DNA of 64,000 bases from Acidobacteria bacterium 28-1 (GCA_002050365.1 MWYZ01000076.1:1-64000); one strand, 5' to 3'; shown: positions 36,201 through 44,952, counted from the stretch's first letter. The notes: generated from the sequence alone by a model not told the origin. Program-made: numbers and translations.

Positions 36201-36730
36201 ATGGATTTGACTCAGACGGTATTGGAGGTGCAAATCGTCCTACTTTCAATCCGAACGGACAGCGTGGTGTCCGCGCCATTCCTGTAGTTAACGCGAATAA
36301 CTTCATCACGGGTTATCTTAACCCGGAAGTTATTATTGGACGAACATCCACGGGCGCACCTATTTTCCAGCCGATTGATCCAAACACGGCACAATTCATC
36401 GTCAATCCGACATACGTTGCCGGATTACCGGGAAGCGTTGTTCGTCAGGGTAATCTCGGACGTAATACCGAGCGTTCAAAAGGTATCAGAAATTTCGATA
36501 TGACACTTTTGAAACGAACGAGAGTTTCTGAAAGGGTCTTTATTGAAGCACGTATTGAAGCCTTTAACGTCTTTAATCATCCGCAATTCGGTTCAGGGGA
36601 TAACCTCGCTAACGATTTTACGCAAGGGCTTTTCCTTCAACCGATTAACCCGACCACCAGCGGCGTGATTACTTCAACCAGCAACAGCGGCGGGCGGAGT
36701 ATTCGTTACCAAGCAAAGTTTATTTTCTAA
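33287..36730 (+). CDS. TonB-dependent receptor with carboxypeptidase-regulatory domain (copy 2)
   Basis: 1147 residues from ATG 33287, with GGAGG 5-6 bases upstream (the longer frame from 33260 adds nine residues before it). The signal peptide ends at ...SSMLAFAQ (~35). CarboxypepD_reg domain ~38-120 (TVSGVIKDQTGAVIPGAEVTL), plug ~140-250 (ELPISGLNPVSLALTLPG, VNGARGRSNNFLIDGTENNDIS, VQTANYDSEFGRAGGAV), and an Oar-like barrel ending in YQAKFIF. Same family and layout as copy 1 but with much lower similarity, so the receptors are old paralogues while their downstream regulators are nearly identical. Substrate unknown. Confidence 0.93.
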   Translation: MDKFIFFTGCRRKFINRLTATVCLVLVSSMLAFAQTSRGTVSGVIKDQTGAVIPGAEVTLTNTDTTVARTATTNDEGFYRFDAVDLGNYSVSIAAPNFGKATKTGIIVNANQTSAVDADLIPGGQEVVVEVTGESGAQLQTEAPVRGGNISTRQITELPISGLNPVSLALTLPGVSSNRGGFGVGTFSVNGARGRSNNFLIDGTENNDISVAGQGFQITNQDAVQEVSVQTANYDSEFGRAGGAVVNVITRAGTSEFHGTASFIYDTSTDDALTAAQSRATRVTRDGATSPPFNALIVPAGTFGGPLFLPHFGEGGPVFDTRRDKNFFFVAYQEQRFREPGGFVTLIVPTAAGRAQLQQFAGNPNVAAYLAATASTIAPIANRTAISLDNSNLPPAQQTRGQVQNGTFFRELGTRSTERQFQIRTDHSLGRNDQLSFRYLQDKAVQPGGGTAGTAVFDGFDADFSQTYRNFLIAETHIFSSSLTNELRLAYNRIQLGFPIADASGPAGTLPQINISNLTSIGVSAVFPQGRTADNYQVQDTVTKILGDHTIRGGIDYTRQISTQVAPANIRGSLAFAAGGGFTSLGNFVDNFGGSNGAAARTFGSATYNPSLHRIAGFVQDRYKATTDLTLTAGVRYEYFGVPFNTLRTPSFTGLFNVDPVTRTGPFSQPNKVAKDTNNFSPSVGFAYSPSFSNGIRGFVFGEKKTVIRAGYNIGYDSFFNNIASNAVASSPNTIVTQTTSTVSATNPRGLSSFSDQFPTVAAAVTPLSAQTLIAPNLRNPYYQRYSLGLQRELPFNIVMDISYVGSKGTNLYINEDYNPTVRPELRITPPGVTTGLSGRFDNLQGPRTVRTNGGDSNYNAGQIEVRRRFSNNFQITGAYTFSKLISNADEVFIAGLGSVGSSFSAIPAIFGGERNDRALSVFDRTHRATFTYVAQSPFFKEQQGFIGRLLGGFQLSGVTTFESGVPFSILNGFDSDGIGGANRPTFNPNGQRGVRAIPVVNANNFITGYLNPEVIIGRTSTGAPIFQPIDPNTAQFIVNPTYVAGLPGSVVRQGNLGRNTERSKGIRNFDMTLLKRTRVSERVFIEARIEAFNVFNHPQFGSGDNLANDFTQGLFLQPINPTTSGVITSTSNSGGRSIRYQAKFIF

Positions 36731-36769
36731 ATTATACTTTTGCTTTGGGTGTTGACACGGCACAATTAC

Positions 36770-36808
36770 AAGCGCGGCGGAATTAAATTCAGCCGCGCTT
36801 ATTTTATT
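36770..36808 (+). terminator. Rho-independent terminator of receptor 2
   Basis: AAGCGCGGC / GCCGCGCTT arms (36770-36778, 36792-36800) followed by ATTTTATT. It is 40 bp after the receptor stop. Confidence 0.8.
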
Positions 36809-36884
36809 GGGTGACGGTTTAATACTGATGCAACGTCCGAATTTTGTTTTGTCACTAATAAACCTGTATATTTGTTAAATTGTT

Positions 36885-38294
36885 ATGGCGAAAAAAGGTT
36901 CTATCTTGGTCTGTGATGACGAAGAAATAATGCGCGACGTTTTGGAAACGATTCTAACAGGCGCGGGTTACAAAGTTGATTTGGCGAAGACGGGTGAAGA
37001 AGCCGTCGAAGCCTATGAGCAGAAAAATTACGATGTCGTCCTTATGGACGTTTCGATGCCGGGCAAAGGCGGTTTGACCGCGCTCGAAGAAATTATCCGA
37101 ATGGACGCGGAAGCCGTCGTTTTGATGGTTACGGCTTACGCCACATTCGACACGGCGATTTCCGCTTGGGACAAAGGCGCGGCGGGCTGCATTCGGAAGC
37201 CTTTTCAAAACGAACAGATTCTTGCTCTCGTCGCTCGCGGCATCAAACAACGCCGTAAAGAAGAAGAGCGTGTTTCCTTAAGGCAAGCGATGACGCGCTC
37301 GGTCAAGCGCGATGCGATTATCGGGCGTTCCGAACAAATGGAAAGTGTCTTTCGCCTGGTCGAGAGAGTCGCGCCGGCGCGTTCGACCGTTCTTGTTACA
37401 GGCGAATCGGGAACGGGAAAGGAACTCCTCGCCAAATCAATCCACGAATCTTCTCTCCGCGCCGATAAACCCTTTGTGGTTGTTAATTGTTCAAATATTC
37501 CATCGGAACTGCTCGAATCAGAACTTTTCGGACATACGAAAGGCGCATTTACGGGAGCGGTTACCGCGAAAAAAGGATTGTTTGAAGTCGCCGACACCGG
37601 CTCGATTTTTCTCGACGAAATCGGCGATCTCCGTCCTGAAACACAAGTTCGTCTGCTTCGCGTCATCCAAGAGCGCGAATTCACGCCGCTTGGCGAAACC
37701 GCAACTGTGAAGGTTGACGTGCGAATTATCGCCGCCACCAATGTTGATTTGAAGGAAGCCGTCAAAAACGGCACGTTCCGCGAAGATTTATATTATCGTC
37801 TGTCGGTCGTGCCGATTGAACTTCCGCCGTTGCGAACGCGCCGCGAAGATATTCTGCCGCTCGCACAACATTTTATCCGCAAGTATAACGAAGAAAATCT
37901 ACGGGAAATCAGCGAAAATCTTTCGCCGGAAGTTTTGTCCTTGCTTGAAAATTATTATTATCCGGGCAATGTCCGCGAACTCGAAAACATTATCGAACGC
38001 GCCGTCGTCATTGCACCGACCGACGAAATAACGGTTGAATGCTTGCGCCCGGAAGTCCGCGACCCGAATCTGGCGCGTGAAATGATACAGGACGGCGAAG
38101 GCACGTCTGAAGACATAGACATCTCGCGCGGCGTAAATTTTTACGATGAAGTGCGCCGTTTTGAAACCGACTTAATTCGTCGCGCGCTCGACCAAACCGG
38201 CGGACATCAATCACGCGCCGCCCGACTTCTCGGCTTAAACGCGACGACGCTCAACTCGAAGATAAAAAGCTATAACATTCTGCCGCGTGTTTAA
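36885..38294 (+). CDS. Sigma-54-dependent response regulator, NtrC type (full length)
   Basis: 469 residues. Receiver domain (5-118; D55, T83, K105), AAA+ sigma-54 activation domain (~145-385; Walker A 173-180, GAFTGA 220-225, Walker B 241-248, then NNYYYPGNVRELENIIERA-like Sensor II region), and a Fis-type helix-turn-helix at the C-terminus (DQTGGHQSRAARLLGLNATTLNSKI, ~440-465). On phosphorylation it should activate sigma-54 promoters. No histidine kinase is encoded nearby, so the partner is elsewhere. Its position behind the receptor and terminator suggests its own promoter. Intact partner of the truncated copy at 32006. Confidence 0.95.
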   Translation: MAKKGSILVCDDEEIMRDVLETILTGAGYKVDLAKTGEEAVEAYEQKNYDVVLMDVSMPGKGGLTALEEIIRMDAEAVVLMVTAYATFDTAISAWDKGAAGCIRKPFQNEQILALVARGIKQRRKEEERVSLRQAMTRSVKRDAIIGRSEQMESVFRLVERVAPARSTVLVTGESGTGKELLAKSIHESSLRADKPFVVVNCSNIPSELLESELFGHTKGAFTGAVTAKKGLFEVADTGSIFLDEIGDLRPETQVRLLRVIQEREFTPLGETATVKVDVRIIAATNVDLKEAVKNGTFREDLYYRLSVVPIELPPLRTRREDILPLAQHFIRKYNEENLREISENLSPEVLSLLENYYYPGNVRELENIIERAVVIAPTDEITVECLRPEVRDPNLAREMIQDGEGTSEDIDISRGVNFYDEVRRFETDLIRRALDQTGGHQSRAARLLGLNATTLNSKIKSYNILPRV

Positions 38295-38295
38295 A

Positions 38296-38508
38296 TTATG
38301 TGAATCAACACTAAAAAGAAAAATCAGTTTTATAAAAAGTTAATTGGCAGTCGGGAGCGCAGACATCTTGCCTGCAATGGCGCGAAGCGTAGTAAATTTG
38401 CCGATTATCAATCACTTTAGATTGCTGGCGCAATTTGGGCAGGCAAAATGCCTGCGCTCCCGACTAAAACACTTTTTTGTATTAACTTTTTAGTATTGAT
38501 TCACATAA
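38296..38508. mobile_element. MITE-like palindromic element
   Basis: Outer arms 38296-38318 and 38486-38508 match over 23 bp with one mismatch (TTATGTGAATCAACACTAAA type). Inner arms 38349-38375 and 38439-38465 match over 27 bp with two mismatches (AGTCGGGAGCGCAG type). It is 213 bp, with no coding capacity, and begins one base after the regulator stop codon. The rest of the gap to 38713 is leader for the next gene. Confidence 0.65.
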
Positions 38509-38713
38509 ATTGTAGTTTTATTACCGGAGGCGGATTAAGGCGTAAAAAGCGGAAATGAATTTGCTCGTTGCAGATTGGCTGGGAATATAAAGTTTGACCG
38601 CTTCGCTCGGTTGGTGCAATTATACAAAGTTAAGGAATTGTTTTGCATCAAAGCGAACAAAGCATCTTTCAAAAACGTATTTTCGGAGAGATTTGCAAAG
38701 GAGAGAAAAAACA

Positions 38714-39772
38714 ATGGCGGATTACAAAGAACGATTTGAAAAATGGCAGCGCGAAGCGAAAGACCGTTTTGAGGATTTCGACCGACAGCTCGGACTGAAA
38801 GAAAAACTTGAAGAAGGTGCGAAAGTCGCTAAGGAAACGGCGAAGAAAGGTGCGGAAACATTTCGTGAAAGCGCACAGAAGATAAAGACGGAAGCCGAAA
38901 AATCAGAAGTCGGCAAACAAGCCGTTAAAGTCGCCGAAGATACATACAAAACCGCCGAAGACGCGGCGAAAAAGGCTTGGGACGCGAGCGAGCCAATTCG
39001 CAGCGTCGCGGAAGACGCGGGCGGAAGAGCCGCTGACGTCGTCGCCGTTACCGCCGTCGAAGCGGAAAAAGTTATCAAGGAAGTCGGCAAACAAGCCGGC
39101 GCAATTTTCAATGTTGCTTCCGACCAAGCCGGCGCAATGTTTGATGAAGCAAGAGGTTCATTTGATACGGCAGCCAATCGCGTCTCCCGCGCATTTAATC
39201 TCGGCGCAAGCTGGACGCGAATGATTGATTCGGCGATAAAAACCGTGCAGAAAACTTCCGAATGGATTACGGAAAATCCGTTGCAAGCCGCGACGACCGG
39301 CGTTTCGATGGCGGTTGGCGCAGGTTTGGGCGTTGTTGTTACGGGAATTAGCTCGCACTGGTTGTTCAATTCGGCGTTGCCCGCGTGGTCGGTGCAAAAG
39401 GCGAGCGAGCAATTTCAAAGTTATCTGAAAAGCCAGGACGAACTCGTCAAAAACGGCGAGTTGACGCAAGCCGAAGCTGAACGAATTCAATTCGAGCGCG
39501 ACATCGCCAAGTATATCGGCGCACCGCTTTTAGGCGCGTATAGTTTTGCGTCGGGCGCGGTAATGATGACGAACATATTTAATCCGAAAACCATCACGGG
39601 CGCTCCAGTTGATTGGCTTTTAGGCGGAAATCCTTTGCTCGAAGGCGTTTGGTTTTTCGGTAACGGCGTGATTTGCTTTAAGACGAGTTACGACTTTTTT
39701 ATGTTCGCCCTCGAAGACCACGAAGACGTACAGAAAATCGTCAAGGAACTAAAAGGTTTATTGCCTGCGTGA
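38714..39772 (+). CDS. Helical membrane-associated protein of unknown function
   Basis: 352 residues from ATG 38714, with AAAGGAGAG ~8 bases upstream (the open frame begins 40 codons earlier without one). Residues ~1-185 are long amphipathic helices rich in Ala, Lys and Glu with 11-residue-like periodicity (KETAKKGAETFRESAQKIKT...), reminiscent of LEA or apolipoprotein-type sequences. Residues ~195-225 and ~270-340 contain hydrophobic segments (MAVGAGLGVVVTGI, LLGAYSFASGAVMMTNIF, VWFFGNGVICF), so it probably sits in or on the membrane. No enzymatic motif. A terminator follows. Confidence 0.7.
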   Translation: MADYKERFEKWQREAKDRFEDFDRQLGLKEKLEEGAKVAKETAKKGAETFRESAQKIKTEAEKSEVGKQAVKVAEDTYKTAEDAAKKAWDASEPIRSVAEDAGGRAADVVAVTAVEAEKVIKEVGKQAGAIFNVASDQAGAMFDEARGSFDTAANRVSRAFNLGASWTRMIDSAIKTVQKTSEWITENPLQAATTGVSMAVGAGLGVVVTGISSHWLFNSALPAWSVQKASEQFQSYLKSQDELVKNGELTQAEAERIQFERDIAKYIGAPLLGAYSFASGAVMMTNIFNPKTITGAPVDWLLGGNPLLEGVWFFGNGVICFKTSYDFFMFALEDHEDVQKIVKELKGLLPA

Positions 39773-39842
39773 ACTGCAAATTTTTATGCGTCGCCGATGT
39801 CAGGCTGACGACATCTTGCGAAATATTATTCAAGAATGAAGG

Positions 39843-39885
39843 AGTCCGTGTTGCTAAATGAATTGCATACACGGACTTTTGCTTT
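39843..39885 (+). terminator. Rho-independent terminator between convergent genes
   Basis: AGTCCGTGT / ACACGGACT arms (39843-39851, 39869-39877) followed by TTTTGCTTT. It ends the gene at 38714-39772 and abuts the stop of the opposite gene. Confidence 0.85.
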
Positions 39886-40456
39886 AAAACTTCCAAATTT
39901 TTTGCGGCGTAATACAAAAATCGAGTGGCACGTCAAAATTTTGCGCGTCCGAAATTTCCGCCGTTGGCGCAAAATAACTCAGACCAATTTTCCGGCAGTC
40001 CGTCCGACATTCTTTCAACAATCTATCGTAAAAACCCATTCCGTAACCGACGCGAAAACCTCTTTCGTCGAAACATAAAAGCGGAACTAAAACCGCGTCA
40101 ATCTCTTCGATTTCAATCGGATCGCTCGTCGCTGGTTCTAAAATTTGCCACTTATTAGCGACGAGTTTTGTATCGGCTGTAAATTTCAGATTTTCGAGCG
40201 TCAGTGTTTGAAAATCAACGCGCGAAACAAGCGTTGTAACTCTGGGAAAATCTCGCCACAAGCGTTTGTAAATAAAAGAAGTTTCTATTTCTTTATTTTT
40301 TTCGATTGCAAGAAAGACGTGAAGAAATCGGATGCTTTCTAAACTAAAATTCTCGAAAAACTTGTCGGCTATGTACAGACTTTTCTCTTTCCTTTCAACA
40401 TCGGAAAGTGATTTTTGTTTTCCAAGATAGATTTTGCGGAGTTCGGATTTGGTCAT
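39884..40456 (-). CDS. 5-formyltetrahydrofolate cyclo-ligase
   Basis: 190 residues. It converts 5-formyl-THF to 5,10-methenyl-THF with ATP. The basic N-terminus (KSELRKIYLGKQKSLS) and the conserved C-terminal signature DAVLVPLLCFDERGFRVGYGMGFYDRLL are present. Start ATG 40456 follows the stop of the glycosyltransferase gene by one base (TGA-A-ATG), so the two are co-translated. Confidence 0.95.
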   Translation of the reverse strand: MTKSELRKIYLGKQKSLSDVERKEKSLYIADKFFENFSLESIRFLHVFLAIEKNKEIETSFIYKRLWRDFPRVTTLVSRVDFQTLTLENLKFTADTKLVANKWQILEPATSDPIEIEEIDAVLVPLLCFDERGFRVGYGMGFYDRLLKECRTDCRKIGLSYFAPTAEISDAQNFDVPLDFCITPQKIWKF

Positions 40457-40457
40457 T

Positions 40458-41396
40458 TCAAACGTTTAGCTTTCCGTATTTTTCAATCGCTTTAATTCTT
40501 TTCCGTTGTCTGTTCCATTGAAAAAGTGAGGTTGGAATTGAAAGGCGAAAAAGAGTTCTTGCAACTTTCCTGATGGATTTTGCGCCGCTCAAGTTTTCGC
40601 GCATCAAGCGAACGGCTTCGCGCTTTTCGCCGTGCCGAATGAAGTCGAGAGCTGCGTTAAATCTGAGTTCCGCTTGAATTTTATCGAGTTCCGCGCGTGA
40701 GATTTTTAATCGGTCCGCCACTCGATTTTGCGCCGCCAGCCATTCGTCAAGCATCACCGAAAAATCTCGGCTGACATTCCAGCTATGTTGCCGCCACGCA
40801 CACAAAACGCTTGAATCGAGCGCGAATTCTCCGTCGGCGCAAAGTTTCAGATATAACTCGTAATCTTCCAAAATAGAATTTTCGTTCCAGGCGTGTTTCG
40901 CCAACGCCGTGTGCCTGTAGACGACGCTCGGACTCGAAAAAATCATTCCGCGAAGCAGCAGCGGCAACATATCGCCGTCAGCAAAGCCAGTCCAAGTGTC
41001 GGTGCGGTCAATAATCTGGTCGGCTTCGTCAATCAAAAAAGCGTGTCCGAATGCTAAAACCGCACGAGGACGTTTTTGAAGAAGTTCGATTCTCTGCTCT
41101 AAAAATGTCGGAAGCCAAACGTCGTCCGAGCCGAGGTAAGCGAAATAATCGCCGTCTGTTTGGGCAAAGCCTTCATTGAGTGTGGCAGAAAGTCCGCGGT
41201 TTTCCCGTTTTATAAATGAACAATCGAACGGACATTCGCGCAAAACTCGTTCGATAACTTCAACTGATTCGTCTTTTGAACCGTCGTCAATTACAATCAA
41301 CTTTTTCGGCGAGAGCGTTTGTTTGAAGATTGAACGCAACGTTCGTTCGACAAACGGCGCGTGATTGTGAGACGGAACTAAAACCGAAACAGACAT
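40458..41396 (-). CDS. Family 2 glycosyltransferase
   Basis: 312 residues. GT-A fold: SVLVPSHNHAPFVERTLRSI, then KLIVIDDGSKDESVEVIERV, NRGLSATLNEGFAQTDGDYFAYLGSDDVW (metal-binding DDV) and a C-terminal helical part. It transfers a sugar from a nucleotide donor to a surface polysaccharide or lipid acceptor, specificity unknown. Divergent from another glycosyltransferase (42-bp gap), suggesting a shared promoter region. Confidence 0.92.
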   Translation of the reverse strand: MSVSVLVPSHNHAPFVERTLRSIFKQTLSPKKLIVIDDGSKDESVEVIERVLRECPFDCSFIKRENRGLSATLNEGFAQTDGDYFAYLGSDDVWLPTFLEQRIELLQKRPRAVLAFGHAFLIDEADQIIDRTDTWTGFADGDMLPLLLRGMIFSSPSVVYRHTALAKHAWNENSILEDYELYLKLCADGEFALDSSVLCAWRQHSWNVSRDFSVMLDEWLAAQNRVADRLKISRAELDKIQAELRFNAALDFIRHGEKREAVRLMRENLSGAKSIRKVARTLFRLSIPTSLFQWNRQRKRIKAIEKYGKLNV

Positions 41397-41438
41397 AAAA
41401 ATTATTTTAGTTTCCGAACCCGAAACTCCAAAATCAAA

Positions 41439-42551
41439 ATGTTAAAAGTTTTGCACACGCTTGATTCGTTGGGACGCGGCGGCGCGGAAATGCAAGCGTT
41501 GGACGTTTGCCGCAACGCGAAGAAGCACGAACTCGACTTGACGTTTGTGGCGACGGGCGGCGGTGCGCTCGAAGAAGATTTTCGCCAATCGGGCGCGGAA
41601 TTTATTCGTCTAAATCGCCGTCTGCCCGTAGATTTTAACGTCGTTTTGCAACTGCGGAAAATCCTTAAACAGCGCGAAATCCAAATTGTGCAGGGCTATC
41701 AGCCGGTCGAAGGTTTGCATCTTTATTTGGCAAGCATCGGCTTGCCCGTCAAGCGTGTTTTGAGTTTTCAAGGTTTTATTTACGACGAGAAGAATCGGCG
41801 GACGGCGAAATTTTTGATTCCGCGGATGCACGCCAACATCGTCGTCAGTCGCGGTTTGCAGAATTGGCTCGAAGCGGTTGATAAGCTCAATGTCAGAGAA
41901 AATTTTCACGTCGTTTATAACGGTGCAGACCGCGAGCGAATTTTATCAAATCGGAAAATTTTGCGCGAAGAATTAAATTTACACGACGGCGATTTGTTAA
42001 TTGGGATGATTGCCAATTTTTACCGCGACCCGCGCAAAGACCAGATGACGATTTGCCGCGCTCTGCCGAAGGTTTTTGCGGAAATCAAACGTGCGCATTG
42101 TGTCTTTGTCGGCAGAATTGAAACGGGCGCGGAAGAAAAATTTGAAGCGTGCGTGCGCTTTTGCGCGGAAAATGGAATCGCCGACCGTGTTCATTTTCTC
42201 GGCGGACGCGGCGACGTTCCACACGTTTTGGCTTCCCTTGATTTGTTCGTTTTTTCGTCTTTGCAGGAAGGTTTGCCCGTCGCCGTAACGGAAGCGATGC
42301 TGACACGAGTGCCGATGATTGTGTCGGACATTGAACCGCTTCTTGAAGTCTCGGACAACGGAAAATACGCGGAAGTTTTCCAAACTCAAAATGCTTCAGA
42401 ACTCTCTGAAAAAATGTTGAAACTATTAACGGATGAAAATTTGCGCGAAGATTTGGGAGGTCGCGCTTTCGATTTTGCACGGGAGAATTTCAGCATCGAA
42501 GCGCACTTAAAGAATCTAAAAAATCTTTATGAATCGCTTTTGAAAAAGTGA
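41439..42551 (+). CDS. Family 4-type glycosyltransferase (GT-B)
   Basis: 370 residues. N-terminal Rossmann half LKVLHTLDSLGRGGAEMQALDV, C-terminal half with LIGMIANFYRDPRKDQMTICRALP, CVFVGRIETG, FLGGRGDVPHVLASLDLFVFSSLQEGLPVAVTEAMLTRVPMIVSDI (E-x7-E donor-binding motif). Acceptor unknown. Next to a GT2 gene, so a glycan assembly locus is plausible. Confidence 0.92.
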   Translation: MLKVLHTLDSLGRGGAEMQALDVCRNAKKHELDLTFVATGGGALEEDFRQSGAEFIRLNRRLPVDFNVVLQLRKILKQREIQIVQGYQPVEGLHLYLASIGLPVKRVLSFQGFIYDEKNRRTAKFLIPRMHANIVVSRGLQNWLEAVDKLNVRENFHVVYNGADRERILSNRKILREELNLHDGDLLIGMIANFYRDPRKDQMTICRALPKVFAEIKRAHCVFVGRIETGAEEKFEACVRFCAENGIADRVHFLGGRGDVPHVLASLDLFVFSSLQEGLPVAVTEAMLTRVPMIVSDIEPLLEVSDNGKYAEVFQTQNASELSEKMLKLLTDENLREDLGGRAFDFARENFSIEAHLKNLKNLYESLLKK

Positions 42552-42573
42552 TAACATCTTGTCGGAGGTTTTT

Positions 42574-43188
42574 ATGGCTCTAGCAGAAACAAAATCCGTT
42601 TTCACGCTTGAAGATTATTTGAGGATTGACCGCACTGAAGACGAACGCTACGAATTTCTCGATGGCGAGATTTACGCGATGGCGGGCGAAAGCGGCGAAC
42701 ACGGCGATATTTGCGTTAATCTCGCCGTTCTAATCGGTAATCAAGTATTTAAAACACCTTATCGTCTGCGAATCAAAGACACGAAAGTTCGGAGCGGAAT
42801 GTTTCCGCCGAAACGTCCGCTCGTCAAGGGAATGATTTCTTATCCCGATATAGTCGTTATCTGCGGCGAGCCGGAATACCACGACGAATTTCGGGACGTG
42901 GTTTTGAATCCGACGGTTATCATCGAAGTCCTGAGCGAATCAACCGAACAATTTGACCGGAGCGAAAAATTTCACCGCTATCAACTTTGGAATCCGACCT
43001 TGACCGATTACATTCTCGTGTCGCAAGACAAACCGCTTGTCGAGCATTATATTCGCCAATCGGATGGCAGTTGGAAATATTTGTTTTATGAAAATCTGGA
43101 GCGCGAATTTACCATCGAATCAATCAACAGCCGTTTGAAATTAGCCGACATTTTTTATCGCGTCGAGTTTGATGAAAGGGATTTTTAA
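42574..43188 (+). CDS. Uma2-family PD-(D/E)XK nuclease-like protein
   Basis: 204 residues from ATG 42574, set by GGAGG 5 bases upstream. It has FTLEDYLRIDRTEDERYEFLDGEIYAMAG at the N-terminus, a YPDIVVICGEPEYHDEFRDVVLNPTVIIEVLSEST core carrying the likely catalytic Asp and Glu, and FHRYQLWNPTLTDYILVSQD. These genes are numerous in cyanobacteria and Acidobacteria and are often called restriction endonuclease-like; the biological role is unclear. Twenty-two bp behind the glycosyltransferase. Confidence 0.9.
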   Translation: MALAETKSVFTLEDYLRIDRTEDERYEFLDGEIYAMAGESGEHGDICVNLAVLIGNQVFKTPYRLRIKDTKVRSGMFPPKRPLVKGMISYPDIVVICGEPEYHDEFRDVVLNPTVIIEVLSESTEQFDRSEKFHRYQLWNPTLTDYILVSQDKPLVEHYIRQSDGSWKYLFYENLEREFTIESINSRLKLADIFYRVEFDERDF

Positions 43189-43199
43189 TTTCTGCTCAA

Positions 43200-43916
43200 T
43201 CAAAAAATCATAAATTTATCGAACGCCCAACCCGATTGTCCGTTATAAGTTACTTGACACCAACGCCCCGTCATTTTCCCGACGTTTGACGGTTTCGGAC
43301 AGCCGATAACGGTAATAATCGCTCCGTGCGGAATTTTAGCGATTCGCTCACCGATTTCCGAATTCGGCTCGCTTCGCAGCGCGAGAAATCCATCACGCGG
43401 TGAATTGGCACGCGCCGTATTGACAGCCGGTTTCGGCGGCGAAAACGTTTCAGCGGGCGAATTCGGTTTTTGAATTTTCCGATCCTGCATTTGTTTTTCG
43501 AGATTTGCCAGTTTTTCTTTGAGCGCGGCGGTTTCGTCCGTCGGCGTGTCGGTTTTTGAAACTGCCGATGAAACTGTCGGTGTCGGCGAAACAAGGACGG
43601 AAGAACTTTTATCTCTTGTCGTGCGGAGTAAAATATATGCGGCAAACAGACCGACCGCTAAAAGCAGCAAAACGCCGAGAATCCCGACAATAATTGGGCT
43701 AACGCCTTTTTTGACGGGTGGCGTTTGAGAAATCGGCGTCGTAAAAACTGTCGGCGCGGAATCGGGCGGCACGTTCACCCGCATCGGCTCATTTGCGAAA
43801 GACATTCGCACGGTCTCCGCCGCGTCGGACGAGGAAATCAAATTTGCGCCATCAGCCAAGCAAAACCGCAATGATTCATCGGTATATGTAGTTTTACAAT
43901 TCGGACATTGTTTCAT
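43200..43916 (-). CDS. Zinc-ribbon, single-pass membrane, SH3-domain protein
   Basis: 238 residues from ATG 43916, with GAGG 8 bases upstream (upstream ATG adds 12 residues). The N-terminal zinc-ribbon-like start is MKQCPNCKTTYTDESLRFCLADGANL. A membrane segment follows (GVSPIIVGILGVLLLLAVGLFAAYILL, ~78-104), then a Pro/Thr/Ser-rich and coiled stretch (~105-165) and a C-terminal bacterial SH3-like domain (DGFLALRSEPNSEIGERIAKIPHG...GRWCQVTYNGQSGWAFDKFM). It would sense or bind outside the cytoplasm; ligand unknown. Confidence 0.82.
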   Translation of the reverse strand: MKQCPNCKTTYTDESLRFCLADGANLISSSDAAETVRMSFANEPMRVNVPPDSAPTVFTTPISQTPPVKKGVSPIIVGILGVLLLLAVGLFAAYILLRTTRDKSSSVLVSPTPTVSSAVSKTDTPTDETAALKEKLANLEKQMQDRKIQKPNSPAETFSPPKPAVNTARANSPRDGFLALRSEPNSEIGERIAKIPHGAIITVIGCPKPSNVGKMTGRWCQVTYNGQSGWAFDKFMIF

Positions 43917-44028
43917 TGGTTTAGCCTCGTGGTTCCAAAACTGTATATCCAAACTTTACTGTTGGCAAGTTTTTACGAGTCTATTACAATAGATTATTAA
44001 CCACATAAAAGAAAAGGAGAATTTTAAA

Positions 44029-44940
44029 ATGTTACCAGAAACCGCTTCATCCAAATCTGAGCCAGCCTTGAGCCTTACAAATTTTGAAGTGAAAGACGAA
44101 GAGTTACCCCAATTTCGTGATATGCGATTTGAAAATATCAACGAACTTCACCTTGACCACCCGGGTGCAAGCGATGAAGATTATCGCCGGCGGCGCGATT
44201 ATATTGCGAGTTTATCAAAAAACTTTCGTGAAACAGGCGCCATTACCGACGTTGAATATACTGAACAGGAACAAGCCATCTGGCGCATTGTCGCCACGCG
44301 GCTCGAAGAAATTCAGTCGCGTCGCGCTTCTGCATTTTACCTCGACGCGAAAGAGAAATTGGGCATCAGCACCGAGCGTATTCCGCAACTGTCGGAGATG
44401 AATAAGCGGCTCAATAAACTTTGCAATTTTCGCCTCGCGCCGATTGAAGGATTGGTCGAAACGCGCGGATTTCTAAGTTGGTTGTCATACAGAACGATGC
44501 TTTGCACGCAGTATATTCGCCATCATTCGCGCCCTGAATACACGCCCGAACCCGACATCGTTCACGAAGCCATCGGGCATATTCCGAATTTCACCAACTG
44601 TGATTTCGCCGATTTTTCGCAGTTCATCGGACACGGCGCACGCATCGCTACGAACGAACAACTCGAAGAACTCGGACGGCTTTACTGGTTCACTGTCGAA
44701 TTCGGCTTAGTTGAAGAAAACGGCGAATTGAAGGCTTACGGCGCGGGTTTACTGTCGTCTTTCGGCGAACTTGAAAACGCTTTCACCGATAATGTCGAAC
44801 GCCGTCAGTTCGATTTGGAGCAAGTTATTAACACGCCATACGATTATTCGGATATGCAGCCGATTTTGTATGTGATTCCGTCGTATAGTTATTTAAAGGA
44901 AACGACCAGAAAATATATCGAGAGTTTCAACGAAAAATAG
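44029..44940 (+). CDS. phhA: Aromatic amino acid (phenylalanine) 4-hydroxylase
   Basis: 303 residues. Iron ligands H179 and H184 in [12 protein letters not shown] and E224 in YWFTVEFGL, the order expected for pterin-dependent aromatic amino acid hydroxylases. The [21 protein letters not shown] and [11 protein letters not shown] segments also fit. It would oxidise phenylalanine to tyrosine with tetrahydropterin and O2. HPPD and homogentisate dioxygenase genes follow within 4 kb, supporting a catabolic role. AAAAGGAG precedes the start. Confidence 0.92.
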   Translation: MLPETASSKSEPALSLTNFEVKDEELPQFRDMRFENINELHLDHPGASDEDYRRRRDYIASLSKNFRETGAITDVEYTEQEQAIWRIVATRLEEIQSRRASAFYLDAKEKLGISTERIPQLSEMNKRLNKLCNFRLAPIEGLVETRGFLSWLSYRTMLCTQYIRHHSRPEYTPEPDIVHEAIGHIPNFTNCDFADFSQFIGHGARIATNEQLEELGRLYWFTVEFGLVEENGELKAYGAGLLSSFGELENAFTDNVERRQFDLEQVINTPYDYSDMQPILYVIPSYSYLKETTRKYIESFNEK

Positions 44941-44952
44941 TATTTTAGATTT

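Noticed and set aside
39773-39883. 6S RNA, which often sits beside the 5-formyl-THF cyclo-ligase gene
   Set aside because: The gap is only ~110 bp and is explained by a terminator; no long 6S-like fold seen.
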